Part shown: positions 60,032 to 64,000 of the stretch, piece by piece | Numbering within the stretch: the stretch's first letter is position 1 | Layout of the letters: each line of letters opens with the position of its first letter | Source: Aphrocallistes beatrix | Lineage: Eukaryota > Porifera > Hexactinellida > Sceptrulophora > Aphrocallistidae | Direction of reading: 5' to 3' | NCBI GenBank assembly: GCA_963281255.1 | Contig: OY725499.1 | Location: forward strand, 992,001-1,056,000 | DNA: 64,000 nucleotides | The notes under the pieces: generated by a model | What the model was told of the DNA's origin: nothing | The model's database searches: none | The model's input: the letters and a program-made list of their open reading frames with translations, nothing else | Program-made: the position numbers and the translations under genes

Positions 60032-60573
60032 CATGGCTTCTGCACTAAGTTTACTTGAGATTGAAATTTAAATTATTGAAAACAGTTTACGTCGCCAGAG
60101 TTTTTAGGGATCGACTTAACTCAATGGAGGCATATTCTGACTTCGATTTTATCGCTAGATACAGAATAACGAAGTATATGTTTGTAAACCTCTTGAACAA
60201 ATATTCCATTAAACTTCATCGATCTACTGCTCGTTCCCACTCAATTGCTCCAACAACACAACTAGCTGTAGCTCTGCAGTTCTTAGCTACTGGAACGTTT
60301 CAGACAGTTATCGCATCCGCACATATAATCTCGCAAATCTCTGTATCGAAATGCGTAACTGCTGCGACTAAAGCATTAACCAGCATAGCTCCAGCATATA
60401 TCAATTTTCCGAATACAACTCGACAAAGGGTCATTCAAGAATATTTCTTAAAAAAATACAAGTTTCCACTAGTTCTAGGATGTATTGATGGCACCCATGT
60501 TCCCATCCTTGCGCCATCAAAGAATGAGGATATCTATGTTAACCGAAAGGGATTTCAATCTATAAACATCGAA
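60032..60573 (+). pseudogene. HARBI1-like (PIF/Harbinger) transposase, truncated
   Basis: A PIF/Harbinger nuclease remnant. An ATG at 60032 starts MASALSLLEIEI, with a stop at 60068 and a frame change near 60100. From about 60105 the frame is clean: VFRDRLNSMEAYSDFDFIAR, then YRITKYMFVNLLNKY and a helical DNA-binding-like part. The catalytic block follows: PLVLGCIDGTHVPILAPSKN, then DIYVNRKGFQSIN. Only the first Asp of the DDE triad remains. Similarity ends at about 60570, where sequence related to the interior of 58060-59983 takes over. Full-length relatives have roughly 350 residues; under 190 remain. The gene starts only 45 bp after the right end of the 58060 element. Confidence 0.85.
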
Positions 60574-61090
60574 GAAAAACAACAAAATTTTTTATTGCTA
60601 ATTTCATTGTATTACTGATCGGTCTACCATCTGATAGCATTATCTGGACGGTATTTATTTCGATTTTTCTGAGTTAACCCCCTAAAGTTTAGCGTTAATA
60701 AAAATTGAAACATTATTGAAGGTTTTTGACTCATTTACCAATTAGTTTTTAACTTATTTGATATTTTTTTAATGATATGGACCTTAACATTGTTTTGGCA
60801 CCTTGGAGATTATATAACACAAAGATTTAAAAGAATGGGCAAATAAAATCCAAACAAAATAGCTCTATAGGGGAGTTCATTTATATAATGCTCGGGAAAT
60901 CGCAAGTTTGATCTCAGATATTTATCGATCACTGGGTCAGAAATAAAATTGTGATCGTTTCAAAAAAAATTTGTTCGGATCCGACCATTTGTTCTTGAGA
61001 TATCGCATATTATAGGTAAAGTTCGGGCATAATATCCCTATGGTCCCGAAAGAGGGCGGGGTCATATCTTAAAAACTATTGAAGATATAT
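60574..61090. mobile_element. Partial copy of the 58060 element
   Basis: It shares ATTTTTTATTGCTAATTTCA, GGTCTACCATCTGAT, GGACGGTATTTATTT and CAGATCCGACCATT-like words with 58078-58570. The 5' end is missing, and it is cut on the right by an F1 copy. Confidence 0.75.
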
Positions 61091-61577
61091 AATCTACAAG
61101 CGCGCTTCGCTTGCTTGAGCTGCGCGGCTGGCGGACACTTTGTGTCAGCCGGATGCTCCCTTTGGTCGCCTGCGGTCACAATTGATTAATTATATGGGAG
61201 ATAACATCTCTAAATACGTCTCTCCTACTATTATAATCGATATTACATGAAAAAGCACCGAATTTGTCAATTGTTAAAATTTTGAGGTGTAATGATAACA
61301 TCATAACAAAGTGATGAGTCATCATTTTTCGATGATAGTTACATCATGCGTTAGAAATGTTAGTATACAGATTCTATTAAAATTTCAGCCTTCTATCTCT
61401 TATAATGGCAGAGTTATGCTCGAATAACTCTGTTGCTTTACTTTTAAAAATGTGACAATGACGTCATAATTCCATGATGAGTGGGTATTTTGCTCTGAGC
61501 TCAGAACTTCCTGGAGCCATAGCCAAAAGACTCCCACATGCCAAAAATTAGCTTTCTATGACCGGCAGTTTCTTTAA

Positions 61578-62422
61578 GGTGAGACTAATCTCAAAAATCA
61601 ATATTATAGTAGCGCTAATTGAATGGTGTACAAAATCATCACTCTATACTAAGTACACATAAAACGTGCGAGAGTATACTGCTCCTATGCATAGTTTTAC
61701 TATGAATCCATACTTAGTATGATCCATATCAATTACAGCCACAACTTATGTTGAGCATAACTCAACTTCAGTACTACATCGAGTCAAAATCAAAATTGCG
61801 TTATGAAGCATATTCAATAAGGAACAAATTGGCTCGATTAGAATGTTTTAAAAGTGATTATATTTTTCATTTTTGAAATAATTTTGTCAACTCGTTGCAG
61901 CGGATTTTTTTCATATTGTTAAATTAACCCACGCTTGCCACAGGAATGTGTTGCGTTATTTCCGGTTTAAGCCATTTTCAATGGGGAAGCCATACAAGTT
62001 TGGGGTTACTACTATAAATAGAAAAATCCCAAGTGCTTTCAAGGGTTAATTAGAAATATTTTATAATTAAATAAATGATCAGCATACATTTTACTTTGTT
62101 CAAGCAACAATACCATCCATTATAAAACAAAGAGCTAAGCTCTATCTCTACTACAACCTTATAACTTTGTGACACAATGTACCTCAGTCGTAAAAAAATT
62201 ACAAGAAATTTTTTTTTGGAATTTTTGTACAAAATTATAAAATGACGTCATCTTTGAAGCCATATAATCGCATGAATAATGGAAATTTTTCTTAAAAACT
62301 TACAGATAAGCTAGTTCGGATATCAGACTATAGAAATATATCAATTTAAAACAAATCTAATATTCATCCCAAATTTCCAATTTTGAGATTAGCCAAATTT
62401 CCAATTTTGAGATTAGCCCACC
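61578..62422. mobile_element. TTAA-flanked element nested in F1
   Basis: The ends are GGTGAGACTAATCTCAAAA and inverse GGTGGGCTAATCTCAAAA, flanked by TTAA at 61574-61577 and 62423-62426. The right end duplicates AAATTTCCAATTTTGAGATT. It contains the 61928-62045 MITE. Confidence 0.75.
61928..62045. mobile_element. Short CCC-GGG MITE, TTAA-flanked
   Basis: Perfect TTAA on both sides (61924-61927 and 62046-62049). It starts CCCACGCTTGCCACAGGAAT and ends GCTTTCAAGGG. The piggyBac-type target and CCC start suggest that superfamily. Second copy at 19318-19441. Confidence 0.75.
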
Positions 62423-62700
62423 TTAATCAATTCGTTACAGATATATATATATATATATATATATATGTTGCAGTGTATTAGAGATATTAGTGTGTACGCG
62501 TACACACGATAGTAGATAGTAATTTCCGTGTATTCGAGTTACTGCATAAAATGGGTTGATTGTAATTATAGACTGATGATGTCATTTGGGGACGTTCTGT
62601 AGTCGCATTCTCATGATTGTTTGTTGTCTTGTCTATAAATTATTTCAAAACGTCTTCTTTAACAATTTTCTTTTACTTTTTTGGTTCATAATTCGAAACT

Positions 62701-64000
62701 ATGTCCAACGCAAAACAGATTTTCATTGATCACTTTTGAAATTACCCTTCTCAAACCGTTGTGAACTCTATACCACTTTGAATATTTCTCAAAAAATTGA
62801 TTTTATGTCCAGTCCTATTCCAAATGAAAGATCAGCGCGAATTCGTTGGCAACGGCTGCATCAAAGATTCAAAATAGTTCCCTACCAATCAACCAGATTG
62901 TTGTATTTGAAAATGAAAGGAGCTGATTGCTCTCAGATCAAACGCGTAGTAGCGATTGAAGAACTGTACGATATCATTAAGCGTATCCATATAGAGCACA
63001 ATCACGCAAGGAGAGAAGGCTTAAATAAGAGATTGACAAAAGAATTTCATGGTATCACTGAGAAAGCTTGCACCCTCTTCTTGGAAAGTTGTGAAGAATG
63101 TCATTCACGCAAAGCCAAAAAATCTGTAAAATATGTTGTTGTTAAAGTCAATTTCTTCAACTCAATTTTGTCAAGATGCCAGGTTGATTTGATTGACTTT
63201 AGGGACATGTCAGAGCAGCATAACATGTCAGAGTCAGGCGTTCCTTATAAATGGTTGTTGGTTTATCAGGACCATTTTACCAAGTACATTCTTCTTCGAC
63301 CTCTCAAGCACAAATCAGCTGTAGAGGTAGCAGATACATTGGAAGATTATTTTTGTGAAATCGGACCTCCCCATATTCACCAGTCTGATAATGGCGGCGA
63401 ATTTTGTAATAGCATTCTATTTTCTCTCATTGATGAAAAGTGGCCCTCTACCAAGATAATCCATGGAAAACCACGCCACCCAGCAAGTCAAGGGTCTGTA
63501 GAGCAAAGAAAAAAAAAATATAACTTTTCATTCTACCATTGGGATGACACCATACGAGGCTCTTTTCCACCACAAACCATCTTTTGGGCTATCTGATCTA
63601 GGAATACCCGAATAATTTGCTCCTCATATTCAAAACGAGGAAGATCTTGAAGTTGTTATTGGTGAGATCAATGCCTCAACAGAGGACGCTCAGATGAACA
63701 ATTCTCTGCCCTTATCTCTTGATATACCTCCCATGCTAACTGGGGATGTCAACGGCCAACAGCAAAATTCTGATGGGGATAGTGAATCATTTGTTATCCC
63801 GATTCCTCAACTTGATTCATATATAGATGAAATTTCTCAGCCTATTCCTGATGGAACTCGTGTCTTTGGGTCTGACTCCTCTCCCAAGTCCTTAAACTGT
63901 GTGGTATGTAGTTACGAAACCAGTGGCGTACATTCTTGTCCAGGATGCAGTGGATTCGTACATGTTCATTGCGGTATGACCGAAGGAGAAGAAGGTTATG
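62701..64000 (+). pseudogene. GINGER/KRBA2-like integrase, frameshifted, runs off the window
   Basis: An ATG at 62701 (MSNAKQIFIDHF) is followed by a frame change near 62740. The frame is then clean to about 63510. It contains an HHCC zinc-binding region (IHIEHNHARREGLNKRL, then CEECHSRK). It also holds a DDE integrase core: QVDLIDFRDM (first Asp), HQSDNGGEF (second Asp) and ASQGSVEQ (Glu, about 37 residues on). At an A-rich run near 63515 about 50 residues are lost and the frame shifts to GMTPYEALFHHKPSFGLSDL. A TAA follows at about 63616, then an acidic linker and a C-terminal zinc-ribbon (CVVCSYETSGVHSCPGC, HVHCG). The order matches KRBA2/GINGER integrases of animals. It is probably a dead transposon copy. 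It starts just after an F1 microsatellite. Confidence 0.82.

Larger units (their letters stand above)
61097..62466. mobile_element. F1 copy split by a TTAA element
   Basis: The hairpin end is at 61097 and the body reaches GGCAGTTTCTT at 61574. It resumes at 62427 with TCAATTCGTTACAGATATAT and a long TA microsatellite. Confidence 0.8.

Overview
The window is eukaryotic nuclear DNA, AT-rich and repeat-rich, and carries one 200-base assembly gap (45866-46065). A gene with kilobase introns and GT-AG splice sites, together with hAT, MULE, PIF/Harbinger, GINGER/KRBA2-like, Helitron-like and Tc1/pogo-type elements, points to an animal, probably a repeat-laden invertebrate. The sequence does not settle the species.

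Two host loci stand out. (1) The minus-strand gene 24677-54740 is a homologue of SNRNP200 (Brr2), the U5 snRNP helicase. Eight exons were recovered by matching splice sites and phase; together they encode about 2053 residues without a stop. One N-terminal exon appears to be missing and may lie in the assembly gap. (2) The minus-strand block 227-12442 holds two neighbouring genes of a family I cannot name. Gene A (12442 to 6299) has a spliced first exon and ends in a He_PIG-like Ig domain. Gene B (5606 to 227) carries a Hint (intein/hedgehog-type) module. Both are now broken. An apparently intact 3.06-kb hAT transposon sits in the coding frame of gene B, and a hAT-type MITE with inverted minisatellite arms sits in gene A. 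Both insertions have perfect 8-bp target duplications, and the host frame is open across each empty site. A more decayed plus-strand copy of gene A lies at 23099-23963.

Most of the rest is mobile DNA. There are transposase remnants: MULE at 20310, hAT at 44520, HARBI1 at 60032, a GINGER/KRBA2-like integrase at 62700 to the window end, and an integrase scrap beside the gap. There are many non-autonomous elements with defined ends and target duplications: hAT MITEs, TA-flanked pogo/mariner MITEs, TTAA-flanked elements and fold-back elements. A dominant family, called F1 here, has a 27-bp terminal inverted repeat, AT-microsatellite subterminal DNA and a GC-rich hairpin end. It has at least 14 copies or fragments, five of them in an array with shared ends inside an SNRNP200 intron.

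The layout from left to right is: Hint locus with intact hAT (0.2-12.4 kb); repeat-dominated DNA with long inverted repeats, a very long perfect palindrome and a MULE remnant (12.5-23 kb); gene A copy (23.1-24 kb); SNRNP200 with repeat-filled introns (24.7-54.7 kb); and intergenic repeats with HARBI1 and GINGER remnants (55-64 kb). No tRNA, rRNA or CRISPR array was recognised.
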